Source: Turritopsis dohrnii
Lineage: Eukaryota; Cnidaria; Hydrozoa; Anthoathecata; Oceaniidae
Length of the DNA: 64,000 bases
Reading direction: 5' to 3'
Assembly (NCBI GenBank): GCA_027922465.2
Contig: BQMF02000002.1
Location: forward strand, 3,038,001-3,102,000
Shown: positions 1-14,000 of the stretch, piece by piece
Layout: every line of letters starts with the position of its first letter
How positions within the stretch are numbered: the first letter of the stretch is position 1
Translations under genes and position numbers: made by a program
The notes under the pieces: model-generated
The model's input: only the letters and a program-made list of their open reading frames with translations
Told to the model about the DNA's origin: nothing
The model's database searches: none

Positions 1-39
1 GCTCTTAAGACAGGTGAAAATTACGTTTTTTGCAACTAC

Positions 40-464
40 CATGGTTTTCATCCCCTTCACCATTATCTCCATCATCTTCCTTGACATCGTCTTCATCTCC
101 ATCATCCTCGTCATCAACATCTCCATCATTTATATCTTCACCATCTTCATCATTTACATCTTCATTATCATCATCATTAACATCTCCATCATTTGCATCG
201 TCACCATCGCCATCATCCACATCTCCATCATAATCTTCATTCTTTTCACTCCCCATCTGTGTGTCGTGGTCATCAAATTCATCTTCATAGTCATTCATGT
301 TCTTGCTTTTATCAGTGGGGGTTTCAGTATGTTTGTCTTCATTAAATTGACCAGAGCAGAACCCTAAAACTTGCGTCATTGACATTGCATTGTCCAACTT
401 CATATCATCATCGAATAGGCTTTTGACTGAGTTGTTTTTAGTATTGGTGTTTTCGTCAAGACCT
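40..464 (-). CDS. CLSPN: Claspin exon with Chk1-binding motif and acidic tract
   Basis: The acceptor at 465-466 opens the exon in phase with the exon ending at 571. The motif MTQVLGFCSGQF matches the family consensus of an LC(S/T)GxF core whose Ser/Thr is phosphorylated to dock Chk1. After it come about 90 residues made almost only of Asp, Glu, Asn and Gly in imperfect repeats. A GT donor at 38-39 is the likely exon end. Vertebrate Claspin has three such motifs; only one is seen here, and others would have to lie outside the window. Confidence 0.75.
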
Positions 465-3400
465 CTAAAGATGGAAAAACCAAATTGTAATACCTTAGTG
501 TAAGAATTCCCAATACCAAACCAAAATCGGATAGACATAATGTAAGAAAAGGAATGTTTCTTACACGAACTGAGCATCCTCGTCAAGTCGTAATGAAAAG
601 GATTGACATTCTTCTTCTTCTTCTTCTTCTTCTTCTTCTTGAAAACCTTTGTTAATATTGGATTCGTGGTATAAATCCTAAATTGAAAAATATAACATGG
701 TTAAAAGGGAGAAGAGAGGGTTCCTTCTCAAAAGATAACTCATTAACAGAGGATAATTGAATGGTCATACTTGTGTGTTTTCATTTGGAAGAAGAAGAGA
801 CGTCGTCTAAAGAAAGAACATTTGCATGAGTCCAAATAAAAACAGACAGGCGTATACAAGGGAGAATCTTTCGAGAAGAATCTGGTAAAACACCTTTCCA
901 GAAGACGACAATGTTTTCTCATCCAAACATACTTTAATGTGTAGTATTGTTGGCCGCAGATTACTGGGGTGCATAGTTTGGTTAACTGTAAGTCATTGAG
1001 GGACAATCTTTTTATGAAACATCACATCAAGACCAGAAGAACAGAAGGATCAGATAAATATTACAGTTTAAAAAAAATCGGAAATAGCCCCAATTTGCGC
1101 AGATATTTCATCATAAAACACAGGTTTAAATGATATCCAAAAGGAAAGATGAAAATTATTTTTCATACTTCTTCGTTTCTATCTTTAGAATCAAGTAATC
1201 CACTCTTGAGCAGTTTGGTGAATGGCGTGAGTTGGACTTCATCATCTCCTCTCTTTCTGTTAGAAGGTTCGCCTTGACCAGGATGAAGTATACTGGACAT
1301 ACTACTGCAGGAATCGTCCGGGTAGGTGGCGTCCTCTTCATAGTTCGTCTCATCAGCATCACCTTCACATAAAAAAAAACACATCAGAACAAGAAAAACA
1401 CTCTCAAAATAACACACTTAGAAAAAATATTTCCAAAAATACCAGACACCTCATTATAGATACCTCATTGACTCAAAAAGAAGAAAAAAATATGAAAATT
1501 TACTATCATGTGAGTTAAGACATCTGTTGGTTGCTTCTTCTTTTTCCTGTTTATCTTCTTTCTCTTCGTTTTCAACTTCATCTTTATTATTCTCATCACT
1601 CAAACGTCTATCCTCCTCCTCCTCCTCATCTACTTCTTCTTCATCTCCATAGTTGTCCTCGTCAAAGAACTTCAGTTGCTTTTCAAGATCAAAATGATAT
1701 TCTTGTCTTTTCTTTACAATATTTCTTTTGAGTTCTTCTTTGAAAGAGATTCTGGACATACCTGTTATACAGTTAATCAAGAAGTCATTATCAGAGAATT
1801 TTCTATGAAACATTCCATATTTTCTTATCAATACTATTTTACAATACTATTTGAATTTTCTATGAAACTATGGCAAAAGCTGCTCTGTTATAAAACAACA
1901 GATATAAATCAAGTATGATGCTTGCAGATGAAGCAAAATGTTTCTATATTCTGGCATGACCACTCTGGCACGAAATTACTCATTCTTTAGGAAGCAAATT
2001 CTTATAAAATTAATCAGTTGTTCTGTCAAATCTCATCAACAAAACACCAACAAAAGGCCTTTGACATATGGTTTTATTCAGGAAAGGAAATGCATAACTA
2101 CCAGAGAGTTTCGGCGGACATGTTTTGCTGCCATTAATCAAATGCGATTGATTTTTATCTTGACTTTTCGTTCCATCATTGTGCCTCTTAAACCTCTGAA
2201 AAGAAGATTGTTAAAATTTAATTGCTAACTCAATGACTTTATAATCTTCTCCATAATTTTTCCAAAAATGTTTTCCATAATTTTAGATTGTTTACTTCTC
2301 AACATCTTACATCAAGTCAAGTTGTGGGAAAACAAATAAAAAGTTTACTTTCATGAATAAAGTAAGTCCACTGTTTTCAGTTTTCTCATCTTCACAATCA
2401 TCTTCATCAAAATCTATTTCAACAACTTCAGGCTGGCTAAGGCTTGGTCTATTTTTAAAGATGCCATCAAGAGAAAATCTTTTCGAGCTTTCATCTGCTG
2501 AAATACTAAACATAAGAAAGTCATGTCAGAAAATGGTAAAATAAAAAGGGTAAAAAATTTTACTAACTAGAATATCTTTACCTCTTTGACTTTTTCTCCA
2601 GTTGAGGTACACGCTGCAAAAACTCTTTCAAAGGCTTGCAAGTTGGAGTGTGATATGGGATGCGAACAGATTTTTCTAAATAAGTTCAATAAAATTGCAA
2701 TAGCACTATATGGCCACAGATGGCTTGCCTTCTATTGAAAATTAAAATCCTCTATTTAAATCCACAATTTCATGATGAAACAACCCACCTCTCATTAACC
2801 TTTGTTGCTCACTTTTAGTTTCTTTCATCAGTTGCTTCGAAATCTGACGAGGGTAAGGAGTAACATTTAAAGAAATGAATATTAATGAAAATGAACAGAT
2901 TTACTTTTTGCTGTGACTAATACTCACTGTTTTTGATCTTCTTTCTTTCCTCTTAACTGGCGATGTATTTTCAATTTCTTGATTAACAATTTCCTCATTT
3001 TCAGCATCACTGTCACTTTCTTCCTGGTTCTCATTGTCTTCTGCTTTTTCTTTTTGATCATGCTCACAAGACAACTCTTCTTCATTTAAAGTATTTTTAA
3101 ATATATTCATCGGATCACGTTCATGTTCAGCATCACTGTCACTATCATCTCTATCCTCATCATCTTCTGATTTACGATTTAGGCCTCCTGTGGCTATATT
3201 ATCTATCTTATTCGGTGAATTTGAATGTCTCTCTAATGAATCATCAACTAATTTCTTTTCAGTTTTAATCTCATTTTCAAACAAGTTTTCTGTCTTCCGC
3301 CTTGATGGGATTGAATTATCAACTGAAGATTCACCTTCTATTTTCTTTTTATCATCCATTTCTATTGAATCAGCATTTATGCCCTGCTCTCTGTTGCTAT

Positions 3401-3647
3401 CAACGCTATCAACAAGTGGTTCATTTTGCACTATATTCTCAGTGTTTTCTAATGTACTAGGTTCAGCTTGTTTTAATTCATTATTTACAGGAATAGAAGT
3501 GTTATTGAAGCCTTCACGTTCGTGGAATTCATCACTATGCACTTTCATGTTTGGAAGTTGAATATTGAATACATCAATGCATTTGTCATCATTGCATTCA
3601 ATATTTTCACATATCATGTTGTTTTGATTTACAACTGTCCATACCAA
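40..3647 (-). CDS. CLSPN: Claspin (checkpoint adaptor), 3'-truncated by window edge
   Basis: Claspin links the replication fork to ATR-dependent Chk1 activation in the nucleus. Ten exons can be joined in phase, 5' to 3': 2928 to about 3630, 2789-2841, 2582-2675, 2349-2505, 2102-2195, 1504-1761, 1169-1362, 771-806, 571-677, 40-464. The order of landmarks matches vertebrate Claspin: an acidic Ser-rich N-terminus; a basic helix running into IPYHTPTCKPLKEFLQR; KRFSLDGIF followed by an acidic stretch; a charged helix with EELKRNIVKKRQ entering a Glu run; and the Chk1-binding type motif VLGFCSGQF followed by a long Asp/Glu tract. Introns have GT/AG borders and compatible phases. The start codon is uncertain: the Met at 3647 may be intronic, and an upstream exon is possible. 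The C-terminal part lies left of base 1. Family assignment is firm; the 771-806 and 571-677 exons are less certain. Confidence 0.85.
571..677 (-). CDS. CLSPN: Claspin exon with in-frame poly-Glu microsatellite
   Basis: The CTT run at about 609-641 reads in frame as about eleven glutamates on the minus strand, inside an exon that starts DLYHES and ends near DEDAQ. DLYHES aligns with the SQDLYNAS region of human Claspin. Phase is 0 at the acceptor (678-679) and 2 at the donor (569-570), fitting both neighbours. The repeat is therefore probably coding and may vary in length between alleles. Confidence 0.6.
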
Positions 3648-3659
3648 TTTACTAATTTA

Positions 3660-6600
3660 TCTAGATAATGCTGAATACTTTATCCAATGTTCCTTCAAGT
3701 AGCTGATGTTACAATTTGTTATCCTCCTGTAAATCAAGAAAACGAATAAATGAACAAAGTGAACAGATCTTACATGATAACAGGAAACTGACGGGAAAAA
3801 TGAGAGTTAGACCAAAAAAATTCTAAAAATGAACCCAGATGGTAACACTGGATTGACTGAAGAGATGCAGTAGGACCAGATAAAAATAAAAGAAAGCCTG
3901 CATGTAGGAGAACACAATGAATGTGAGTTGATAACGTTTAAAAAGAATCTCCATGGTAATCAAAAGTCATTTTCCTAAATTCGGGTTGTCACTGTACCTT
4001 TTCTATCAAGCAGCAACCTTGTTACCAGTGCAATTTATGTGTTTCATTGGCTACTTTAACGACATGCTTTCATGGCAGAAGAATTCAAAAGTTTTTTAAT
4101 TATCATTATGGTTATGAAATAGCTATCACATAAATCTGATCCTTTATTAATTGCTGGTCAATTTGTAATAAGATTTTCATTTCATTTTCTTGGAGCATCG
4201 AATGAGATATCTATGTCAAGTGGGTCTTTTAAATTCTTCATAAATTATACACTTAAAAACTTTGGGAATAATTAACCAGCTGACTATTGGAAAAGGGTAT
4301 CATCGTTACTTATGGTTTGTAAGATTATTTCTCAGCAGTACCATTCAAATGTTAGAAAGAAAGTGGAAATCATATAATAATAAAAAAATCCCTGGATTTA
4401 GTTGTCATATTACCGGCTGTATTTTAAGAAAATATTGGATTAATTGCTTAATGTAAACACTAAAAAAATTCAGTTGATTTTGATATCAACGCTTTTAAAT
4501 AAATCCATATTTTTGAATACATAGCAATTTCCTCCATTAAAACATGGTATTAAGCAAGAAGTTAAAAAGATATTCATTGAATTTTATTATAATAGAATGA
4601 ATGAAAATTTTTTTCTCCAAATACTAAGGTTTTATTTAATCTTTCTCAAACTTCCGTTTTAAGTTGTATGTGTTGATTTTGGTGAGTAGAGTGCCTGCCC
4701 CTCTTACCGCTAACTTTAATTACAATGTTGCAAAATTTGTCAATGCAAACGTAAAAACACAGCTAGATGGATTAAGCACCACAATTGGTCATTATAGATT
4801 TCAAATCAACAAGAACAAACAAGGAGAAATTTCACTCACGTTTCTTGAATGATGAATCTATGGGTGACATTATCAACGCAGGATTTGCCACTAATTGAAT
4901 ATTTGTGCGTAAAATTTAACTGCTTGAATTATCAAGCTGAAATCAGTGTAAACTTTGGATGATTTACATGTGTATACGATATATACAAGAAAACTGTTTT
5001 TGTGGATAAAATCTCAGATGCTGGTAGCATTCAAGACGGCAGAGGAATATCAAGGAATCAATCTGTTCTGTTATTTATGACACTGGATTTTGAAGCATTT
5101 ATTTTTCAAAGCAGCCATTTTAAATAATTTTTTCACGATGATGGATGCCGTTTCATACTTCATTATACATGTCATATGCAATGGCGCAATAAATTCGCAG
5201 GAACTTCATTATAATATATATTCAATTTACAAGTTTTAAGTAAGTGCAGTCGTGTAAACTCGCTATAAATTCAAATTTATCTGGCCTGCTTTCGATATTG
5301 TTTCTGAAACAATTACGTTATCACAAGTTTAATGATTTTAATGGTTTCAGATAACTTATTTTCTACAATGTTTTACCATTCTGAAATTTTGAGTTTTCAA
5401 AATTTGCTAATACTCTCCATCACTTAATAAAAATGAAACTGGCATTATATAACAAATTACGCAATCACACTTTTTCTGTTTTGGTGCTCTATAAAACAAC
5501 AAGTCACCTCCACACGATAAATTTCAATACCGTCTATCGTCATAACTTCGGAATTCCTTCCAAACTTCGGACATAAAAAAAACATATCCGCAAAATACAA
5601 ACCACATCAGTATAAGTCCATACTACACTGTGAATTAAACTATAAATCTAAAATTTGTCATAACTAAACTTAACAAAAATGAAACAAACACTTAAATTAA
5701 TTGACTGTACCCTTGAGACGAACGTGATTTATAATTACACTGCGCGTTTAACGGTGAATATCCACTATGGATAATCACGGACATAAATACAAGCATACGC
5801 AGGTGCTCATTACGTAGAGAAGAGTATTGTAAAATCATCATATGCAATTGATTAGGATCAAAGAAAAAAGTCGAAAAAAAATGTAAACAAAACATTTCGC
5901 TCAATGATATTCAATGACAATGCTTGGTTCTTAGATCTTTCTAAAACGAAAAGAAAGTAAAGCATCTTTACGTTCAAATCACTTTCAAAATCGATGTTTC
6001 TCTTATGAATTTTTTAACGTCACTTGAATTAACCCACCCACCCACTAACGTCATAATGACGTTATCTAAACCTAAAATCGATTTGTGACTGACCCCTAAA
6101 AAAACGAGACACAGAAAAAGCAGACAGGTTTTGGTATTTCAAGTATTTAAAAACTATGGAATTAAGGATGTGATATTTTTAGTAAAGAAAGTAAAACAAA
6201 ATAAACTTTTAAATGTTCATGCTAAAAAAAATAAACGAAGAAAAAGCTAAAATGTGTAGCTGGACATACTTTTCTTTCTATCCTTGTTCGCACTAGTTTC
6301 GCGCTTTATAAATCTGCCATGTTTGTTGATACTTTTTCCCGCTCACTTCTCATTGACCCCGAAATTGGTCTCGTTTACCCATTCGTATCGCATTTTATTT
6401 TTGTAATATTTTCTTCGCGCTCACAAAACTTCTCGAGAAATATTTTCGCAGAGAAAAAATATCTCGAGAAAAATTTCACCATGTTAATTTCCACTATTTG
6501 GGAACTGAGAAGTATTTCTCAAAGAAATTTGTTCTAAACAATATGGCATTGAATAGATCTTTTCATAAATTACATCATAAAAATAAACATTGCCTCGTTT

Positions 6601-6740
6601 CTACGCTTATGGACTATAACGTGCTTAACCTTAATACAAGCGTTTCGTGAAAACTTTTTTCCCTGAGGTGTCGTTTCTCTTTGTAAACATCACAAACGTC
6701 ATTAGTATTCAGTTTGAAAACAAGACTTTGTTTCTAGTAG
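3660..6740. other. Intergenic stretch without recognisable gene
   Basis: AT-rich DNA between the 5' end of Claspin and the 3' end of ACSS1. Only short ORFs under 75 codons occur, without recognisable domains. The promoter of Claspin and perhaps its missing first exon should lie near 3650-4000, but no motif can be defended. Confidence 0.5.
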
Positions 6741-6759
6741 TGACGTATTCATGAAATTT

Positions 6760-7285
6760 GAAAAAAAAATTTGTCATTTTTCACCGGCGAAAATTTATAA
6801 CGAACAAAATGTTTTGACCGACGAAATTTTATAATCGACGAAATATTTTGACCGACGAAATTTTTCACCAAAATTGAATTTTCTATTTTACGTGTTTATT
6901 CGTGTTTGAAGTCGACAAGACCCTTTTAAAGTCATGTTTGAAGCTATAAAAAGGAGGTATTAGGAGGAAAGATAAGAAAAATGACGAGAGTGATTTTGAA
7001 ATTGACCTTGAAATAGAAAGTACTAGTACTGAGGTACTAGAAGAGGAAGAAGAAAGCGAAGAATGTCATGAAAATGAAGAAAAAAACACTTATATTACTA
7101 TTGATTAGCATTTGTTTTGTCAAATATAAGTAAAAAAAATAAAAAAGCTGTTTTCTTCTGAAAGAGGGTTAAAACTTTTCGTCGGTTAAAAGTGACGAAA
7201 TTTCAGAAAAAATTCGTCACTTTTCACCAGCGAAATTTTATAACCGACAAAAATTTTCGTCGACGAAATTTTAACCGATAAGGTA
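6760..7285. repeat. GACGAAATTT-rich repeat flanking a short acidic ORF
   Basis: Two related blocks of about 65 bp (6768-6835 and 7208-7275) both contain TTTTCACC, GCGAAA and several GACGAAATTT words in direct orientation. Next to the second block, GTCGGTTAAAAGTGACGAAA (from about 7173) is an inverted partner. Between them an open frame (about 6963-7107, plus) encodes a basic patch, then an Asp/Glu-rich tail, and ends at a TAG. It looks like the terminal part of an unclassified mobile element. Confidence 0.4.
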
Positions 7286-7800
7286 GTTACTATATGAATG
7301 TACTGTACATTTTATCACTCTTGACATATAAATTTTATTTCTTTGTTTTATCTGCACTTTCATTGACAAGAAACAAAGTTCCCGATGATCAAGAACTTGA
7401 ACACCAACCTGCTTTCATTCGAACTTATAATATCAAACGTTGCGTTTGAGAACCGTGCTCTTCAAAGCAACATGTAGCTAATAGACTTCGAGGGCACCCG
7501 TGACCACTGGCGCATTTGATAATACAAACACTATCACTATTCAAAACGAAAACGAGGCGAGGATGATGGATGATAGGAATTCGTGGATAGGAACATTAAC
7601 ATTATCACTAGTTCATAAACCTTCATAAAAAGTAAGAAAATATGGATATTTTATTTCAATATACTTCGAGTGAAATCAAATACAATTACCTATAATATAA
7701 ACCTATATTGTACAAATGCATCTATAACAACTTTATAAATCTACATTAAAATCAGACCCCCTCCCCGTCCCCATACCCTAAAGTTTAATCTGTAAGATCT

Positions 7801-7935
7801 GTAACACACGACAGAATGACGATTATTGTCAAACAACGACAGAATGACGATTATTGTGACACACGACAGAATGACGATTATTGCAACACACGACAGAATG
7901 ACGATTATTGCAACACACGACAGAATGACGATACA
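7801..7935. repeat. 27-bp tandem repeat, five copies
   Basis: The word CGACAGAATGACGAT recurs at 7809, 7837, 7864, 7891 and 7918, giving periods of 28, 27, 27 and 27 bp. The array lies about 100 bp beyond the ACSS1 stop codon, so it may fall in that gene's 3' UTR or just downstream. Confidence 0.9.
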
Positions 7936-8031
7936 GTGAATACAAAAAGTTCCCAAAATATATGACTTGTGAGTAAATATGATTATAAATCCATATTAAA
8001 CCTTTTCAGAGAAACACCACTCATTCCCCCG

Positions 8032-11000
8032 TCACTTCTTCGACAGTAATTTCTCGTGATTTTTAATAATTTGTTCGACCACGGCTGGTTCTGCAAGCGT
8101 ACTTGTATCACCAATGGCGTCCATTTTATTGGCAGCGATAGATCTGAGTATTCGTCGCATAATCTTTCCAGATCGTGTTTTGGGCAGTGAAGGAGCAATC
8201 TAGGTTAAATCACAATGTCACATACTTAAGGTTTCTCATGTTGCATAACAAACATGAAGAACTCCTGTGTTTTAATGCCCCCGGAGTAAAGGGCTTTGAT
8301 AATTTTTGTAGTAGCGTCAACATCACGTTAGACATGAAGACATACTTGAACAAGTTCAGGCACGGCGAAAGAACCGATGGTTTTCTTCACCATATCTTGC
8401 AATTCTCCGATGATCTCCTCCTCACTCTCCTTCTTTTGTTCTTTCAAAGTCACATAAGCATAAACGCCTGCAGAAAGAACACAACAGTTATCAAAAAAAT
8501 CCATGAAATTAGGAAATATAGTTCATTCATTGACTGTCCAAACCTTCGCCTTTTATCTCATGTGGATAGCCCACAACTGCTGACTCAGCAACTTCTGGAT
8601 GATTATCCTTAAGGCAAAAGGTATAACCGAAACATAATTAGAAAAACGTGGTTGTTATAAAGTTCTTGGAGCAAGGCATTCATGGCTTCAATCCAAATAA
8701 ACACTTAAACTTTAACTTAGACTTTGGGTGAAAAACATACGTGCGCATACCAAAATATCTTCGACTTCTGCAGTACCAAGCCGAACTCCTTTAACGTTGA
8801 TGACGTCATCAACACGACCTGTTATATGGTAGTGTCCATCCACGTCCCTTCTGGCACCGTCACCAGTGAAAAAATAACCTGATCGAATGGAAAATATACT
8901 TTTATGAAAAGTGAAGGAAAATTTGTGTGTTCGGATATAATTCAACAACAAAAACTACCTGGGTATGGGCGAAAGTAAACATCTAAAAAGCGCTCAAAAT
9001 CTCCATGAATACTGCGCGCCATTCCAGGAGTGGAGCCTTTAATACATAATATGCCACTTTTGTCGTTTCCAAATATTTCGTTACCCTACGGCAAAACAAA
9101 AACATCACTATGTACCAATTACTTTCTGTCACTCTTCAAAGGTCACAAATTACAAGGAAGTATCTTAGACATGTTGGCTTCGTAGTGAAGAAAAATACCT
9201 TTTCATCCAGCAGGACAGGTTGAACTCCATAGAAAGGGTACATAGGGGATCCAGGCTTTAATTCCTCTTTCATGGAAACTTGAGGAGTAATCAATATCCC
9301 ACCAGTCTCTACATGCATAGTTGTTTAAATATATGAAATCATGTCAAAACAAAGATGTTTAAAGTCACAAGAAGTACAATTTAAAGGAGGTATTGACTGC
9401 ATACCTGTCTGCCACCATGTGTCAACAATTGGACAGCGCTTGTCCCCAACCACGTCATGATACCAGTGCCAGGCCTCTTCATTGATTGGTTCACCAACTA
9501 TGAAACAAAATGGTGATGGGATAGCTGCACCGACTTAAACAAACTAACAGAGACTTCATGATTAGATGGTTATGATTAGATGGTTATGATTATGGTGGTT
9601 ATGATTACATGATTAAATTCCTACCAGATCCCAACAGCTTGAGTGATGAACGATCATACTTCTTGACATAACTATCACCGTATTTTAGCAGCAGTCGAAT
9701 TGCAGTCGGCGCACCGTAAAACTGGTTGATTTTCAATCGTTCCACTGTTTCCCAGTAACGACCAGGATCTGGATAAGTGGGAACACTTTCAAACAAAACG
9801 GAAGTGGCACCATTGGCCAGAGGTCCATACACAACATATGTGTGACCAGTAATCCAGCCAATGTCAGCCACGCAAGCATAAATATCTCCTGGTTGATAGT
9901 CGAATACAACCTGATTAGTCAAAAAGGTGAGATGAGAGGTGTGGTATATAATAAGGAATAAGGATTAGCCTTGCAAACGGGCTGGCTTTGCTTCCATATA
10001 AACAGTCCCTAAGTTATTTCTAAACAGGTTTTTCTATTAGAGTTTTATGTGGAAATGTAGAACCTCACCTGAAAACCTGAATGTACCAATAAACAATTAA
10101 AACTATTTTTGATGATAAGAGAACACTGAACAAATAATTGTCTTACCTGATGAGTCAACATGGCATACAACAAATAGCCTGCATGTGTGTGAACAACACC
10201 TTTTGGTTTCCCAGTACTTCCAGAGGTATACAAAATAAATAATGGATCTTCACTTTCCATTTCAACTGGATCACACCTTGATGATTCTGAAGAATAGGCC
10301 TGTTAATGGAAAATCCAAGAAAGATTTTATCAGTAACATCGCCAGCATGATTAACATTGTTTAAATGTGACAAAAATGTTCTTTAGAACAAACGTCACTT
10401 AAGTCACCACAGTATTATTGTTTGAACTTGGAATTTTGTAAGTTAAATGAACCATACAAACAATTTCGAAGTTATTTTATTGATCAATATGCCATTGATA
10501 AATCGATACATCGATTTGTTGTTCAAATACAAATGATAGAATGAGATAATATAAGAATTCATAGTATTGAACACAGACAAATAAAATAATTGTTAAGAAA
10601 CTCGTAACTGTATATCGATTTTACCTCTTCCAGATAGACGTCTCTTCCATTAACCATATTTACATCGGAACCAGTATGATTTGACACAAACACATTCTCG
10701 ACATGTGGGCACTGTTCTAAAGCCTTATCTACTGTTGATTTTAATGCAATTTTTTTACCTCCGCGTATACTAGCATCAGAAGTAACAACAACTTTGGCAT
10801 TTGCTAAAAGATGAAAATACACTTCACTTGTAGAAAAATATATAATTGTACTAGTAACATGGGTAAAATTTTTTTACCAGTTCTAATCAATGTGAGCTGG
10901 ACCACAGAAAGGCTTAATGGAAAGAACCAAACATCAAAATAATTAAGAAACTAAAACATCAAATATTTTTGATCCCAGATAATTTTTTGCTGTGGAGACA

Positions 11001-14000
11001 TGAAACACAATCAAACATCCGGGTAAAAAATTTTTTTACCAGTTTTAATCAATGTGAGCTGAACCGCTTAGTAAAATAAATTTATACGCGCTGTGCATCC
11101 GCTATTTGCACTCTCTAAAATAAATTGCATCTTGTGTAAAATGTTTTATATACGTGTTTTGATTTTAAAAATGACGACTCAAAAAATGGCTACAAAAATT
11201 TTAATCACGGAAAAATGTTGAGAAAGTACACCCAACTGATCTGAAAAATACAGTAACCATTACTGAGATATCGGCGATCAAACATCACAGCCCTGTTCAC
11301 CAATGTTGCGCGAACCATCAAAAATGTAGTTCTTGAGATATCTTCCCAAAAGCGCCTTGTATGATTCGAGATGCAATGCAATGGTTCCCCATGTTTAAAA
11401 AATGTAATGTCAGAATGGAAAAAAGTACTCCTCACCCTTTTAATTAAAAACTCTGTAGGTATTCCAGATAAAGCATTTTACCTGTTCATTATCAACACTG
11501 CATATCATAAACATCTTTTTACTTGGAAGATCTGAAACACATAAAAAATACTCATATCAAATCCTTTCACGATACGATATAGAAATAAATTGTGCACACA
11601 TGAAAACAACAGAAAGATTAAAATGGCTGTAACTGTTCATGGAACCCATAATCCAAGGTAAACAGAAGCTATTTTGCTATTTTTTTATTTTGAAAAGTTA
11701 ATACCTTCTAGTGATTTTCTTTTTACAAAGCCAAGATTGGATATCAATATAGAACATTGTTCTTCACTAACCCAGAACGTCATGATTTAAAATTCATTTC
11801 TTCAAATTTCATTGTTTTTATTTGTCTTCCCTAAAGGAGAAGTAATGATGCAGAAACCCCATTTATATTATAAGAAAAACAAAACAAACAAAAAAAGTTC
11901 AAGAGCGTATACTTACCCAAAAACATTAATAAATCTTTGTGCAATACTTTCGTTACTAACTTTGTTGTCTTGAAATTTCTTACTCTCGTATGTTTCATTA
12001 CCTACTTTTCAAAATAGCAAAAATAGCAAATAAAACCTTGCTGGCAAACGAACGTTAAACGCTATCGATTCTTGATCTTGCGAACAATCAAAACATTTGA
12101 AACGATCAAATGCACTTTAAGGGTTTCTGCTTATACTAATCATGAATGTGTCTTGCGCCGTCTAACTGCCGCTATATATATATGACCATTGATTTTGTAG
12201 AAAGATATGACCAAAGATTTTGACTGTTAAAAACGACCCAAAACATTCACTCTCTAAACTAAAAACTGGATGCACAGCGCGTATTAGTTGTTAATATATA
12301 GTTGTTAATATATAGTTGTAATCAGCAAATAAATCTTTAGATTGAACAGCATTTTTTCATTGATTAAACTAAAATGAAATATTATTTTAAAAAGGCATAT
12401 ACATACCATCAATTATTCTTGATGCTAATGCCTCAGCACTGAATCCAGCGAATACAATACTAAAAAGAAGAAATGTTTATGCTATATTAAAAAACATAAA
12501 CATTATTATACTTGATTGTGATGCTTTTTTGTTGCCTATGAGTAACGAGTAATTGCTTTTATTTGACATTGTGGCATCTTACACACTTGGTAACTTATCT
12601 TGCTGTTTCGCAAACGATGTTTAGATTGAATAATTATACCTAAAGTAGTAATCAAGGAATAACAAAGTAGTAAAAGTATAATACAAGGCATCTGATGCTC
12701 ATACATCAAGAAAGTTATCAGTATCATGTTTATATCACATTTTCTTTCAAATTTGCAAAACTGTATACAGTCATCATATGCAAGCAAAGCAAAAAAAATT
12801 CTTAAACAACTCTGGAACTTTTACAAATGTCACTCAATACCATTATGTCATATTTGAAAAATCTTTAATACAGACTTATGTTTAGCATCGATATTATCTG
12901 CATGTGACACTGATTATAATTTTGTTACCTATGAACTGCTCCAATTCTTGTACATGCCAGCATGGTAGCAACTGCTGTGGGGCACACAGGCATATACATA
13001 CAAATAGTGTCTCCTTTTTGGACACCTTGCCGTTTTAATACATTAGCTATTTGGCATGTTAAATCGAGTAACTCCCTAAAAGGTAACAAAAAATATAGTT
13101 TATAGTTTATATTATAGTTAATATTGAGGAAGTGATTTTATTCACAAATACTGGACATTTGAAAACCTTATTTTCAAAAAAAGGAAATCACAATAAGGTA
13201 CATTCAGAAAAAACAGAAAAATATATACTTGTAAGTTACTTTCACTTGATTACCAGGTTCATCTTTTTCCCATATTAATGCTACTTGGTTTCCATTATTT
13301 CTTACATGACGGTCCAAACAATTCACTATGTTGGATTTAATAAGAAAATGGAAGTGTCTAACTAAATTATTTAAATATTAAAGATAATGAACTATCAAAA
13401 GGTCGAGAAATAAAAGTATCTGCATTTTTCTTGTAAGTTAATCTCCAAGAGAGAGCTCATCATTTTTTCACTTTGTTTGAGCACTTTGTTAGCAATAACA
13501 GCTGCTCATTCCCAGACTATTTCTCAATTGTTCTATTTCTGCTGACATCAACATAGCGCAACCCTCAGCAATATAACATTATCTTTTATCTTCAATATTC
13601 TATATATCCTAAGTTGTTGGTACATGTTGAACACCCTGCAACTAGTCCACTACTGTTTACCAGTCAGTCATATTGTTTCAATCAATGATAGTGTTCAAAT
13701 CTGAGTGAAATCTGAGTGATTTCTGCCTGTGACTCTTTATAACATGTGGTGTCAGCAAAACTACTACCAGTCATTATTTCATGAAATAGTTACGGTTACA
13801 CCATTAATAGCTTCTTATTTTGATCAAGGTGAACGTTTGGATATTATCTTGAAGATCAGACGTCAACAATCTTTGAAGAGTTATTAAAATATGAAAAGAA
13901 ACATCAACTCTTTCTGCCATATATTTTGTTTTACAAAATTCCAAAGAGATTCCGAATACTTCTGTCTTCAGATTTGATTTATCATTCAACTTTTTGCTGA

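Noticed and set aside
14..367. Plus-strand hydrophobic ORF opposite the Claspin acidic exon
   Set aside because: The complement of Asp/Glu codons reads as Ile/Phe/Ser-rich protein. It is a shadow of the Claspin exon.
8175..8612. 145-codon plus-strand ORF
   Set aside because: Antisense shadow of ACSS1 exons 12 and 13 and their introns.
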